From an uncultured Thiodictyon sp. (GTDB taxonomy: Bacteria; Pseudomonadota; Gammaproteobacteria; Chromatiales; Chromatiaceae), in contig NZ_CAJAXH010000196.1 in the NCBI RefSeq assembly GCF_903946935.1, forward strand, positions 1 through 64,000: a stretch of 64,000 nt of DNA, given 5' to 3'. Below, in pieces: positions 9,965-20,513 of the stretch. The position numbers and the translations under genes were made by a program. Each line of letters begins with the position of its first letter. Position 1 is the first letter of the stretch. The notes beneath the pieces are model-generated. The model saw only the letters and a program-made list of their open reading frames with translations. It had not been told where the DNA came from and ran no database searches.

Positions 9965-10183
9965 ATGATCAGCGTCACACTCAAGGCCCATTTCGATGGG
10001 CGGTCGATACTTCTGGATGAGCCCTACCAAATTCCTTTCAACGCCCGCTTGCTGGTCACCCTGGTGGAGCCCGGCCAGGACGATGAGCGCGCCTTGTGGG
10101 CGGAGCTGTCGCTGTCCGGCCTGGCTGAGGCCTATGACGACGACGAGCCGGACTATGGCCCGGCCGACCTAAAGCGCCAGTGA
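9965..10183 (+). CDS. Small antitoxin-like protein of a PemK/MazF-type module
   Basis: This 72-residue acidic protein (GTG at 9959, overlapping the hsdR stop, is an alternative start) has the N-terminal pattern of an AHFDG-I-LDEPY-IP strand pair followed by a ...ERALWAELSLSGLAEAY-DDEPDY acidic tail. Such proteins are typically encoded directly upstream of PemK/MazF-family toxins. That arrangement is present here: the next reading frame overlaps the stop codon (GTGA) and begins like a PemK toxin. It lies immediately after hsdR, extending the defence-related block. The family assignment rests on pattern and context only. Confidence 0.6.
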   Translation: MISVTLKAHFDGRSILLDEPYQIPFNARLLVTLVEPGQDDERALWAELSLSGLAEAYDDDEPDYGPADLKRQ

Positions 10184-10323
10184 GCGAGGGTGACGTGGTG
10201 TTGGCCGCGCTGCCGCAAGCCGAAAGGCAGATGAAGAACCGCCCTGCGCCGTCGGCCGGGCTTCGCGTTCGCCACCGCCGGCCCGTAAACACCCAGTCCG
10301 CACGGCCGATCACTCGTGAATGA
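10180..10323 (+). pseudogene. Truncated PemK/MazF-family toxin remnant
   Basis: A GTG overlapping the antitoxin stop opens a 47-codon frame. Its first 23 residues follow the MazF/PemK start pattern: G-D-V-V-L then a Gln-containing loop and KNRPA, where the family normally continues with a LVLR-type strand. After KNRPA the sequence becomes Arg/Pro-rich, unlike any toxin, and ends at 10321-10323. A full-length PemK has about 110 residues, so most of the fold and catalytic positions are missing. A deletion joining the toxin 5' end to unrelated DNA is the simplest explanation. The intact antitoxin with a broken toxin indicates a decayed module. Confidence 0.55.
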
Positions 10324-10338
10324 TCAGTAGGTCGCGAT

Positions 10339-10518
10339 TCAAAAGGCCAGAGCGGCAAGGACGTCCTCGCGTGTCAGGTCCTCATAGTCAGCCAGGATGT
10401 CGTCGATGCTCATCCCACCGGCCAGCCATTCCAGAACCGTCTCGACCGGATAGCGCAACCCGCGAATACAGGGCTTACCGTGGCAGATGGCGGGGTCCAT
10501 GGTAATACGCTCGATCAT
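10339..10518 (-). CDS. DUF433 domain-containing protein (antitoxin-like)
   Basis: The leftward 59-codon frame encodes a protein beginning MIERITMDPAICHGKPCIRG and continuing with the helix-turn-helix region VETVLEWLAGGMSIDDILADY, followed by LTREDVLAAL. This is the DUF433 (winged-helix, VapB-like) pattern of P-x(4)-GKPCIRG then L-x-GxS-x-eIL-Yp-Lt. DUF433 genes are usually followed by a PIN-like DUF5615 toxin gene. The region downstream on this strand (10338 leftward) shows no such gene, so this is an orphan antitoxin. The protein is slightly short for the family. Confidence 0.8.
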   Translation of the reverse strand: MIERITMDPAICHGKPCIRGLRYPVETVLEWLAGGMSIDDILADYEDLTREDVLAALAF

Positions 10519-10566
10519 CGACTGGCTCCGCGGCGATTGAGGCGAGGTCGCTATGATTGCAGAAAA

Positions 10567-10642
<76 letters not shown>

Positions 10643-10663
10643 ATGAGAAACTATTGGCGCGGG

Positions 10664-10692
10664 ATCATCCCTGATTCAGCACGCTGGTTCAA
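10664..10692 (-). promoter_or_regulatory. Candidate promoter of tRNA-Ile2
   Basis: On the minus strand TTGAAC (10687-10692) and GATGAT (10664-10669) are separated by 17 bases and lie about 20 bases upstream of the tRNA 5' end. The -10 box is followed by the GC-rich discriminator CCCGCGCC, a feature of stringently controlled stable-RNA promoters. Each hexamer matches four of six consensus bases. A perfect TATAAT also exists at 10718-10723 but has no recognisable -35 box. Confidence 0.4.
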
Positions 10693-10794
10693 CGCCCCAG
10701 CGCGCCATTCGCTTCGCATTATATCTTTATCATGTCGGGGGCGCCGCGCGCAGCCACCGCCCCGATGGGGCGACCCCAACGGCGCACCCGACGA

Positions 10795-12666
<1,872 letters not shown>

Positions 12667-12772
12667 GGGTAACCTTGCCATTCTCGAGTGGACAGTTCGG
12701 ACAGACCGGGCCGGACAGGCAGGGTCAGCCGGACATCGTTATTTCGGTTCTGGGCCGTGCGCGGAACTGGCC

Positions 12773-12801
12773 ATTTTAGCACAAGACGGACGATCAGCCA
12801 A
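12773..12801 (-). promoter_or_regulatory. Candidate rpoD promoter
   Basis: On the minus strand TTGGCT (12796-12801) and TAAAAT (12773-12778) are spaced by exactly 17 bases, about 105 bases upstream of the rpoD start and just downstream of the dnaG stop. This would allow rpoD transcription independent of dnaG. Confidence 0.6.
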
Positions 12802-12816
12802 TCCGGACAATCCCGC

Positions 12817-14562
12817 TCAATGCCGCCGGATTCTTGCCTGCTCGGCCTCCCGGTCCATTTGCTCACGCATTTCTTCGGTCCAATCCGCAGTACTACGCCG
12901 ATTGAGGGGGCGCACGCGCTCGGCGTCCCGCACCTCCTTACTCAATCCCTGTAGGGCACCAATGAACTCTGCTGCACGCCCCTCAACTGGAACCGTGTCT
13001 AGGAAGGGCGCCACACTGAGCCGCTGGAGATAGTCGAAGTGAGGGTGTTCGCGCCAACGCTCGACCAAGGTCGCCGTGTTGATGGTTGGCGAAACGGCGA
13101 TGGTGTCCAACAACTGGGCCAGGACCTGGACTCCGGGATTATCCAGTCGCCGCCAGTCGTCCGGCAGCAAGTCAACCTCCGTCGCTAATTGGGGACGATC
13201 AAGCAACAGCGCAATCGCTTGGGCGACGAGACTCAGCCGAGTGGGCTGCTGCGTCTGCGCCGCGCGTCGCCGCGGCCCCGCCGTGCGTCCCTGTGGCGGC
13301 GGGGCGATATCCGTCAGCTTCGCCAGCCGAGCGTTCAGCGTATCTCGGTATATGCCCGCAGGCACTTTGTCTATCAACGGCTTTGCCAGGGCGGTCAGGC
13401 GCATCGGGCCATCGCCCGTGATCGTGTCGCCCACGGTTTCCTTCAGTTGATTGAACAGAAAAATCGAGAGGTCTTCGGCCTTCTGAAGCCGCTGCTCGAA
13501 GGCCGCCTGACCCTCGGCCCGGACCAGGGTATCCGGGTCCTCCCCCTCGGGCAGAAAGAGGAAGCGCAGCGACTGGTTACCGGTGGCCAGCGGCAGCGCG
13601 GCCTCCAGGGCCTTCCAGGCCGCGGCGCGCCCGGCACGATCCCCGTCGAAACAGAACACCAACTCCGGGGCCGAGCGCAGCAACACCTGGAGGTGGTCGG
13701 CAGTCGTGGCGGTACCCAGCGTGGCGACCGCATAGTCGATGCCGAACTGGGCGAGCGCGATCGCGTCCAGATAGCCCTCGACCACCAGGAGGCGCTCCAG
13801 CTTGCGGCGCGCCTGCGTCACCTCGTAGAGCCCGTAGAGCTCGCGCCCCTTGTGGAAGACCGGCGTCTCCGGTGAATTCAGATACTTGGGCTTCCCATCC
13901 CCGAGCACGCGGGCGCCGAAGCCAATGACCCGCCCGCGGCGGTCGCGGATCGGGAACATGATGCGGCTGCGAAAGCGGTCATAGCGCTTGCCGTCCTGCT
14001 CGGTGATGAGTCCGGCCTGGGCCAGGCGCTCGCGCCCCGCCGGGTCGCCGCCGAGCCGCGACAGCAGGAAATCCCACCCGGACGGGGCAAAACCCACGCC
14101 ATAGCGGGCGGCAACCTCGCCGCTCAGGCCGCGGCCCTTCAGATAGTCGACGGCCTGCGGGGCCTGCGGGTGCTCGCGCAATTGGCCGCGGTAGAGCTGC
14201 GCCGCCTGCTCCAGCACCGCGTAGAGCGGCGCGTGATCCGGGCCGGCGGGGGCGGGCGCGCCCTCAGTCGGCACCTCCAGCCCGGCGCGCCGGGCCAGGT
14301 CCTCGATCGCCTCGCGGAAACCGAGGCGGTCGTACTCCATAAGGAAGCCGATGGCGGTGCCGTGGGCGCCGCAGCCGAAGCAGTGATAAAACTGCTTCTC
14401 ACGGCTGACCGTAAAGGACGGGGTCTTTTCGTCGTGGAAGGGGCAGCGGGCCTGGAAATCCTTGCCGCCCTTGCGCAGTTGGATGCGCCCGCCGATCAGC
14501 TCGACGATGTCGGTGCGGGCCAGTAGGTCATCAATGAACTGCGGGGGGATTCTGCCGGCCAT
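12817..14562 (-). CDS. dnaG: DNA primase DnaG
   Basis: DnaG makes RNA primers for Okazaki fragments. The 581-residue product has the N-terminal zinc ribbon (C40, H43, C61, C64 in CPFH and CFGC), the RNA polymerase core, a TOPRIM segment with LVVEGYLDAIAL and FCFDGDRAGR, and a C-terminal DnaB-interaction domain that is divergent, as usual. Full family length. It lies downstream of yqeY with a short gap and upstream of rpoD, the classical macromolecular synthesis operon order. Confidence 0.97.
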   Translation of the reverse strand: MAGRIPPQFIDDLLARTDIVELIGGRIQLRKGGKDFQARCPFHDEKTPSFTVSREKQFYHCFGCGAHGTAIGFLMEYDRLGFREAIEDLARRAGLEVPTEGAPAPAGPDHAPLYAVLEQAAQLYRGQLREHPQAPQAVDYLKGRGLSGEVAARYGVGFAPSGWDFLLSRLGGDPAGRERLAQAGLITEQDGKRYDRFRSRIMFPIRDRRGRVIGFGARVLGDGKPKYLNSPETPVFHKGRELYGLYEVTQARRKLERLLVVEGYLDAIALAQFGIDYAVATLGTATTADHLQVLLRSAPELVFCFDGDRAGRAAAWKALEAALPLATGNQSLRFLFLPEGEDPDTLVRAEGQAAFEQRLQKAEDLSIFLFNQLKETVGDTITGDGPMRLTALAKPLIDKVPAGIYRDTLNARLAKLTDIAPPPQGRTAGPRRRAAQTQQPTRLSLVAQAIALLLDRPQLATEVDLLPDDWRRLDNPGVQVLAQLLDTIAVSPTINTATLVERWREHPHFDYLQRLSVAPFLDTVPVEGRAAEFIGALQGLSKEVRDAERVRPLNRRSTADWTEEMREQMDREAEQARIRRH

Positions 14563-14581
14563 GCGCCGCAGCTAGCCTGCG

Positions 14582-15025
14582 TCAGACCCCGAGACGGCGC
14601 TTGACCAGCGCGCTGACCGCGCCCATGTCGGCGCGCCCCTGGACCTGCGGCTTGAGCACGGCCATCACCTTGCCCATGTCGCTCAAGGCCGCGGCACCGC
14701 TGGCGGTCACCGCCGCCTCGACCAGCGCGGTCAACTCGGCCTCGCTCAGTGCCGCCGGCAGATAGCCCTGGATCACCTCGACCTCGAAGCGCTCCACGTC
14801 GACCAGGTCCTGACGACCGGCCGCGCCGTACTGCTCGATGGAGTCGCGCCGCTGCTTCATCATCTTGTCGAGCACGGCCAACACCTGGGTGTCGTCCAGC
14901 TCGATGCGCTCGTCCACCTCACGCTGCTTGATGGCCGCGAGGATGAGCCGGATGACCCCGAGACGGGTCTTCTCGCCCGCCTTCATGGCGGTCTTCATGT
15001 CGGCCTGGACTTGAGACTTGAGCAT
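14582..15025 (-). CDS. yqeY: GatB/YqeY domain-containing protein
   Basis: The 147-residue protein is the free-standing YqeY family, similar to the tail domain of the GatB/GatE amidotransferase subunits that contacts tRNA. Recognisable segments are MKTAMKAGEKTRLGVIRLI at the N-terminus, the charged helix with MMKQRRDSIEQYGAAGRQDL, and the C-terminal GKVMAVLKPQVQGRADMG. Its function is not established; gammaproteobacteria commonly carry it between rpsU and dnaG, as here. Confidence 0.93.
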   Translation of the reverse strand: MLKSQVQADMKTAMKAGEKTRLGVIRLILAAIKQREVDERIELDDTQVLAVLDKMMKQRRDSIEQYGAAGRQDLVDVERFEVEVIQGYLPAALSEAELTALVEAAVTASGAAALSDMGKVMAVLKPQVQGRADMGAVSALVKRRLGV

Positions 15026-15182
15026 GGGATCCTTCGGGCAGATGGAATTTCAACAAAAACAGACATCGCCGACCTCGGCGCCGGTAAGACGCGCGACCGG
15101 CTGGATAACCGATCCGAGGGGCGATGCCGGTGTCCCCGGGGCCGCGGCCGCCGGGGTTTCCGTCAGGGAAGCCGACCGTAAA

Positions 15183-15398
15183 CTAGTACGGGCGCTCCCA
15201 CCGGCGCGATTCGCGCTGCAACTTCTTGTGGTGACGCTTCACTGCGGCCGCCTTCTTGCGCTTGCGCTCGGAGGTGGGCTTCTCGTAGAACTCGCGGCGA
15301 CGGACCTCAGCCAACACCCCTGCCTTTTCGCAGGAGCGCTTGAACCGACGCATAGCAACTTCAAATGGCTCGTTTTCTTTGACGCGAACGCTGGGCAT
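15183..15398 (-). CDS. rpsU: 30S ribosomal protein S21
   Basis: The 71-residue basic protein has the complete bS21 sequence pattern: N-terminal [20 protein letters not shown], then the Arg/Lys-rich [22 protein letters not shown] and the terminal RRWERPY. The ATG at 15398 is chosen from a longer open frame because it matches the universal S21 start. It is the first gene of the operon leading to yqeY, dnaG and rpoD. A leader of about 150 bases with a GC-rich dyad (CCCCGGGG-CCGCGGCCG-CCGGGG region near 15136-15160) separates it from yqeY and could attenuate read-through. Confidence 0.97.
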   Translation of the reverse strand: MPSVRVKENEPFEVAMRRFKRSCEKAGVLAEVRRREFYEKPTSERKRKKAAAVKRHHKKLQRESRRWERPY

Positions 15399-15447
15399 GG
15401 GGTCCCTATGTCTCCAGAGGATAGGTGGGCGGAAATTCAGCCTTAGG

Positions 15448-15477
15448 ATTCTAGCCGAAGGTGGCAAGCGATTGCAA
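15448..15477 (-). promoter_or_regulatory. Candidate rpsU operon promoter
   Basis: On the minus strand TTGCAA (15472-15477) and TAGAAT (15448-15453) are separated by 18 bases and lie about 50 bases upstream of the rpsU start. The -10 box matches five of six consensus bases. Confidence 0.6.
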
Positions 15478-15502
15478 AGCTTTCGCGCTTTCGCGCTAAA
15501 AT
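15472..15502 (+). promoter_or_regulatory. Candidate tsaD promoter sharing the palindromic -35 box
   Basis: TTGCAA is its own reverse complement, so the same six bases (15472-15477) can act as the -35 box toward tsaD, with TAAAAT at 15497-15502. The spacer is 19 bases, longer than optimal, which makes this direction weaker. Confidence 0.4.
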
Positions 15503-15566
15503 AACCGCTCACCCCTCCCCCACCCGCCGCGCGTTCCGCGGTTGCCAGCCACCCGGAGCAGCACCC

Positions 15567-16637
15567 ATGCGCGTCCTCGGCATCGAGACCTCTTGTGACG
15601 AGACCGGCGTGGCCATCTACGACTCGGTCGGCGGACTGCTGGCCCACGCGGTCTACAGCCAGACCGCGATCCACGCGCAGTATGGCGGCGTGGTGCCGGA
15701 ACTGGCCTCGCGCGACCACGTGCGCAAGACCCTGCCGCTGATCCGCGAGGTGATGGAGGGCGCGGGACTCACCGCGGTCGACGGCGTGGCCTACACCGCC
15801 GGCCCGGGGCTGATCGGCGCCCTGCTGGTCGGCGCCGCGGTGGGGCGCAGCCTGGCCTGGGCCTGGGGGGTGCCGGCCATCGGCGTCCATCACATGGAGG
15901 GCCATCTGCTCGCGCCGCTACTGGAGGACCCGGCCCCAGCCTTCCCCTTCGTCGCCCTGCTGGTCTCCGGCGGCCACACCCAACTGGTGGACGTGGCGGG
16001 GGTCGGACGCTACCGCATCCTCGGCGAATCGCTCGACGACGCGGCCGGCGAGGCCTTTGACAAGACCGCCAAGATCCTGGGCCTGCCCTACCCCGGCGGC
16101 CCGGAACTCGCACGCCTGGCCGAGCAGGGCGACCCGCGGCGCTTTCGCTTCCCCCGCCCCATGACCGACCGCCCCGGGCTCGACTTCAGCTTCAGCGGGC
16201 TCAAGACCTTCGCGCTCAACACCCTGCACCAGGAGCTGCCGGGCGCCGCGGACCCGGCGCAGACGCGCGCCGACATCGCCCGCGCCTTCGAGGAGGCGGT
16301 GGTGGACACCCTGGTGATCAAGTGCCGCCGGGCCTTGAAGGTCACCGGGCACCGCCGCCTGATCCTGGCCGGCGGCGTCAGCGCCAACCGCTATCTGCGC
16401 CAACAGATGGACCAGGCCATCGCGGCGGTCGGCGGCCAGACCTATTACCCGCGCCCCAGCCTCTGCACCGACAACGGGGCCATGATCGCCTACGCCGGCT
16501 GGCAGCGCCTGCGCGCCGGTCAGCACGAACCCCTGTGCTTCGCCCCCCGGGCGCGCTGGCCGATGGAGTCCCTGCCGGGGTTGGAAAACGCCGTCACCGA
16601 ACCTGAACCACCGGCGCTTCCCGAATCGGCAGATTGA
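15567..16637 (+). CDS. tsaD: tRNA N6-adenosine threonylcarbamoyltransferase TsaD
   Basis: TsaD transfers the threonylcarbamoyl group from TC-AMP to A37 of ANN-reading tRNAs, with TsaB and TsaE. The 356-residue product starts with the ASKHA nucleotide-binding signature ([11 protein letters not shown]), has the metal-binding HHMEGH with H109 and H113, then SGGHTQL and [12 protein letters not shown]. Full length. It is divergent from rpsU as in E. coli. Its last 44 bases overlap the convergent 3' end of the MFS transporter gene, so the C-terminal residues after the conserved GMIAYAG-like segment (here GAMIAYAG) are non-conserved. Confidence 0.97.
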   Translation: MRVLGIETSCDETGVAIYDSVGGLLAHAVYSQTAIHAQYGGVVPELASRDHVRKTLPLIREVMEGAGLTAVDGVAYTAGPGLIGALLVGAAVGRSLAWAWGVPAIGVHHMEGHLLAPLLEDPAPAFPFVALLVSGGHTQLVDVAGVGRYRILGESLDDAAGEAFDKTAKILGLPYPGGPELARLAEQGDPRRFRFPRPMTDRPGLDFSFSGLKTFALNTLHQELPGAADPAQTRADIARAFEEAVVDTLVIKCRRALKVTGHRRLILAGGVSANRYLRQQMDQAIAAVGGQTYYPRPSLCTDNGAMIAYAGWQRLRAGQHEPLCFAPRARWPMESLPGLENAVTEPEPPALPESAD

Positions 16638-17799
16638 GGATGGCGGCCAGGGCGGCGAGCGCCATGTCGGCGTACCACATCCATCCGTAATCGCCGAAGC
16701 GGATCATCGTCAGCCCACCCAGCCAGGCGCCGAAAAAGCCGCCGATCTGATGACTCAGCAGGGTCAGCCCGAACAGGGTGGCCAGATAGCGGATGCCGAA
16801 TAGCTTGCCGACGATGGCGGCGGTGGGCGGCACGGTCGCGAGCCAGGTGAAGCCCAGGCCAGCGGCAAAGGCATAAAAGGTCCATTCGGTCCGCGGCATC
16901 AAGAGGTACCAGGCGATCAACAGCACCCGCGATCCGTACATGGCCGCCAGGACATACTTGCTGCGATAGTGGGAGACGCAATAGCCGGCATAAAGACTGC
17001 CGAAGATATTGGCCAGCCCGATGATGGCCAGCGACCAACTGGCGACTGCGGCCGGCAGACCGCACAGGGTCACCTCGCCGGGCAGGTGCGTCACCAGGAA
17101 CGCAATATGAAAGCCGCAGGTGAAAAAGCCGGCATGCAGCAACAGATAGCTGCGGTCCTTCATGGCCGTGGCGATGGCGTGGCGCAGCCCCTGATCGCCA
17201 TGGGTGTGGACCACCGGGGTGGCGATCGGCGTGGTCAGCCGGCCGACCAACGGCAGTGCGGCCAGTGTCATCACCGCCATCGCCCACATCGCGCCAATCC
17301 AGCCCAGCCGCGCAATCAGTTGTTGCAGGATAGGCGCGAAGACGAATTGACCAAAGGAGCCGCCGGCGTTGATGACCCCGGAGGCCGCACCGCGCGCCTG
17401 GGCGGGCAACCGCGCCGCGGCGGCCCCCATCAACACTGAAAAGCTACTCGCCCCAGAGCCGATAGCCGAGACCAGCCCCAGCGAGACGATGAGCCCAAAA
17501 CCAGACCCCATGAACGGGGTGATGGCGCTGCCCAAGGCCATTACCAGAATGCCGCCGATCAATACGGCACGCGGGCCGTAGCGGTCAGCCACGGCACCGG
17601 CGATCGGCTGGATCGCCCCCCAGGTGAACTGACCGATCGCCAGGGCCAGGCTGATGGTGACGAGGCCCAACCCGGTCGTCGTATCGATCGGGGCCACAAA
17701 GAGGCCCAGCGACTGGCGGGCACCCATGGTGACCATGAGAATACCGGCACCGGCCAGGGTGGTTGCCAGGACCTCGGGGCGTCTTAATACGCGCCACAC
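16594..17799 (-). CDS. MFS transporter
   Basis: The 401-residue product is a major facilitator superfamily permease with about twelve hydrophobic segments. The loop 2-3 signature is visible as [16 protein letters not shown], and the first segment contains [13 protein letters not shown]. The substrate cannot be told from the sequence; the N-terminal half resembles the OFA/monocarboxylate-type MFS branch. The 3' end overlaps tsaD in convergent orientation, so transcription of one may interfere with the other. It is separated by 41 bases from the upstream ATPase gene on the same strand and could be co-transcribed with it. Confidence 0.85.
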   Translation of the reverse strand: MWRVLRRPEVLATTLAGAGILMVTMGARQSLGLFVAPIDTTTGLGLVTISLALAIGQFTWGAIQPIAGAVADRYGPRAVLIGGILVMALGSAITPFMGSGFGLIVSLGLVSAIGSGASSFSVLMGAAAARLPAQARGAASGVINAGGSFGQFVFAPILQQLIARLGWIGAMWAMAVMTLAALPLVGRLTTPIATPVVHTHGDQGLRHAIATAMKDRSYLLLHAGFFTCGFHIAFLVTHLPGEVTLCGLPAAVASWSLAIIGLANIFGSLYAGYCVSHYRSKYVLAAMYGSRVLLIAWYLLMPRTEWTFYAFAAGLGFTWLATVPPTAAIVGKLFGIRYLATLFGLTLLSHQIGGFFGAWLGGLTMIRFGDYGWMWYADMALAALAAILNLPIREAPVVQVR

Positions 17800-17840
17800 T
17801 TGCGTTTCTTACGAAAAAAATCTATGACGCCGCCAACTGA

Positions 17841-20513
17841 CTACTTGTTCTCGCCCTGTACGCGCGTGATCCCGAGACCATCGATATAGAGACTGGCGAT
17901 ACCGAAGTCGTAAGTTGCGCCGCGCGCCTTCTTCACCAGCAACCCTGCCGTGTCGAGTTGCGCAATGAAGGAATCCAAGGTTGCGTCTTCGCTCGGCGAT
18001 GTCTTTTTCCAGGCGGTCTCGAGTTCGCCGCGGGAGAATTGCGATCGCAGGGCTTTATCTTTCTTGACATAATCGAGAAAAGGACGGAGTTTGGGAAACT
18101 CATTCTTAAGTTCATTTACCCGCGCTTCGGAGGCGGACTTTAGCCCCGCCTGCATTGAAGGGCGACTGAAAAGGCGGTCGGATGGAACCTGTTTGTCATT
18201 GCGTCTACGCAACTCTTCTTCTCGCGCCGTATTCAATAAAACCGTCAGTGATCGCGGATAGGTGTTGTCCTGGGAGTCGGTCATTCTTGAGTAGACCCAT
18301 CTTGCCGCAAATGCCTTTTTGCCCTTCTCTTGATTCAGCCCCCAGAGCGGCGCCAACGCCCGCCGTAGGTCCTCCTCACCAGCTGAGTCGACCTCAGTAT
18401 CGGTTAAAGGAAACTGGCGTTGAGCTAACGCCCGAAATTCGGCCGAGGCGCCAGTCGCCAGCCGGTAGGCGAGACGTAGAAAATCATCCCGGTTCCACTT
18501 CAGTTCAAGGGTCCGAGGATCGCCGAAATGGCTTTTGTTAGTGAATACCAAGGCGCTCCAGATGTCTTCACGGAGGAAGACCTTGAAACGGACATTGTGG
18601 AGACCCTGATTGTTTGAATCGTATGCAAGCCGCAGCAAACCGCTCAACGCTTCGCCCTGCCAGGAACTCTCTTCCTTGATGTCCTGATCAAGGTCATCAT
18701 AGAGCAACCAAAGTTTCCGCCCCGCCCGCCCCAACTCCGTATTCAGATCAATCATAAGATCCCGACAGAGTCCTTTGAATGGCTCACCTAGGAGCTCGAG
18801 GAGACCGGTGGTGTGCGTTGATCGCCAGTACCCGCCCGGCTCCACAGTGAAGCATGCGAACAGATGCTGGTGCAGGGCCTTCATGTCTGGTCCCTTCAGC
18901 AGCGATTCGACGAGCGCGCGCTTCACGGAGCAAAAGACTCGAATAATCGCATAGGCGCGCCAGAGTGATAACCAATCGTCTTCGCCTTCGATCAACTTCC
19001 GTCGAATGGTATTAAAAACGTCGGTTGTCGGCCGAAACTCAGCCCCAACTGCCGGACCATGACCAGGAAGTACATCGATACCCTCGAGCCGTCCGCGCGC
19101 CCGTTTGACTGCGTTCTCTTGATGCTCTACAAAAAGATGAAAGAGCGTCGATTTTCCGGTTCCCTTGCGGCCGCGCACAACCCAACGGGCATCGTCGAGG
19201 AATTTATCAAAATCCGATGTCTTTTGGAAAAAAAGTTCAAAATCATTGGCCGCGATCGCCTTCGCCTCCCTCTGAGGAAAAGACAGCGACTCGATAATCT
19301 TCCAGCGGTCCGTCCGTTGAATCGTCGCTTCTACGCGGTCTTCCGTCTCACTTTCGAGTATCAGGTTGGCGAGCCGCGCATAGCTGGCCATGGCCGTCTC
19401 TACCGGGTAAACACCGGCAGAAGCGATACCTGGATTATAGTGAATCTCAACTGGCTGCTCGTCGTCTTCTTCCAGGCCGAGTTGTGGAAGGAACTGATCC
19501 ACAAGTTTCCTGCCAAGGGGGCCTTCGGGGATAGGCGACAAAACGAGGTGGGTGGGGATCTCCCGGAGTTGCGTGAGTGTCCCACGCACAAAACGGATTC
19601 CTTCGCCGTTCTGATCGCTAGGGTACAATACGAGAAAGGCTTCGTCCGCGAGCCGCAGCAGCGACAGACCGCCCCAATCGCCCAAGCCGGTGCGCGCATC
19701 AATGAGCATGAAGTCCGGATCGAGTTGTTCAGCTAATTCTTGCTCGAACAGCGCCCAGGCATCGTCGGAGCGCGTCAGCACGTCCTCAAAGGACAGCGTA
19801 TGCAGCCGTCGAACGTAATCGTCGCCCACCGCACCCGCCGGGATTACTTGGACCTGAGCGCGCGCGACAGGATCCTCGACTGCATAAGAGATCGCCTTGG
19901 CCTGCCCTGCTGGGGTACCGACCAAACAGGTTTCCAGGCATTCGTCAGTGACCTCATCGAAGGGGCGTATCTGCCGCTCCCAAAGGTAATCGACAAGACC
20001 GGCCACGATGGGCGCTCGATCGGAGCGAGGAAGCACCGTATGGAGTCCCGGTGCCTCAACGTCCAGGTCTATCACTGCGACCCTTTTGCCGGCACGAGCA
20101 AGATGAAATGCCGTATGCACAAGGGCCGTGGTGCGACCCACGCCGCCCTTGTAAGAGTAAAAAATGACTCGGCGCGGCTTGCGTTGCGGCCGCTGGACAT
20201 CGACAGGCCGCTGCCCGGATTCGACCATGGAGACCGCCGTATCCCAAGTCGCTGGGGCAATAATCTGATCCGTCGAGAGGGCGATGCCGCGCTCATCGGC
20301 TTCGGCAGGCGTATAAAGCTCAGTGATCCCCGGTCGCAGACCTGCTTCATCGAGTAGCGGTTCGATTTGCATGACACGCTGCTGTCGCGTCTTTCCGGAA
20401 AATGACGGATCGATGATTAGAATGATCGCCGTTCGTTCAGCTCCGACATCGAGTTCGTACCGACCGGGAAATGAATTATCGAGCTGACGGCGAAGCTCTC
20501 GCACGGCATTCAT
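17841..20513 (-). CDS. Double P-loop ATPase: KGGVGR-type ParA/MinD domain fused to an Sll1717/KAP-like ATPase
   Basis: The 890-residue protein has four parts. Residues 1-105 are a small N-terminal domain. Residues about 112-390 are a MinD/ParA-like ATPase with the variant Walker A KGGVGRTT (122-129), VIDLDVEAPG (148-156) and the IDARTGLGD switch (271-279). Residues about 425-770 are a second ATPase with Walker A GRKGTGKST (448-456) and Walker B LWLLYDDLDQD (601-611). A C-terminal winged-helix-like region covers about 800-885. No membrane segments are evident. The gene is translationally coupled (ATGA) to the small HEPN-like gene upstream. KGGVGR and Sll1717-like ATPases frequently occur in defence islands, so a sensor/effector role is inferred. 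Base composition is less GC-rich than the flanking housekeeping genes. Confidence 0.8.
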   Translation of the reverse strand: MNAVRELRRQLDNSFPGRYELDVGAERTAIILIIDPSFSGKTRQQRVMQIEPLLDEAGLRPGITELYTPAEADERGIALSTDQIIAPATWDTAVSMVESGQRPVDVQRPQRKPRRVIFYSYKGGVGRTTALVHTAFHLARAGKRVAVIDLDVEAPGLHTVLPRSDRAPIVAGLVDYLWERQIRPFDEVTDECLETCLVGTPAGQAKAISYAVEDPVARAQVQVIPAGAVGDDYVRRLHTLSFEDVLTRSDDAWALFEQELAEQLDPDFMLIDARTGLGDWGGLSLLRLADEAFLVLYPSDQNGEGIRFVRGTLTQLREIPTHLVLSPIPEGPLGRKLVDQFLPQLGLEEDDEQPVEIHYNPGIASAGVYPVETAMASYARLANLILESETEDRVEATIQRTDRWKIIESLSFPQREAKAIAANDFELFFQKTSDFDKFLDDARWVVRGRKGTGKSTLFHLFVEHQENAVKRARGRLEGIDVLPGHGPAVGAEFRPTTDVFNTIRRKLIEGEDDWLSLWRAYAIIRVFCSVKRALVESLLKGPDMKALHQHLFACFTVEPGGYWRSTHTTGLLELLGEPFKGLCRDLMIDLNTELGRAGRKLWLLYDDLDQDIKEESSWQGEALSGLLRLAYDSNNQGLHNVRFKVFLREDIWSALVFTNKSHFGDPRTLELKWNRDDFLRLAYRLATGASAEFRALAQRQFPLTDTEVDSAGEEDLRRALAPLWGLNQEKGKKAFAARWVYSRMTDSQDNTYPRSLTVLLNTAREEELRRRNDKQVPSDRLFSRPSMQAGLKSASEARVNELKNEFPKLRPFLDYVKKDKALRSQFSRGELETAWKKTSPSEDATLDSFIAQLDTAGLLVKKARGATYDFGIASLYIDGLGITRVQGENK

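Noticed and set aside
10758-10772. Hairpin CGCCCC-GAT-GGGGCG downstream of rpoD as an intrinsic terminator
   Set aside because: The stem is strong but no T-tract follows in the direction of transcription, so termination cannot be claimed.
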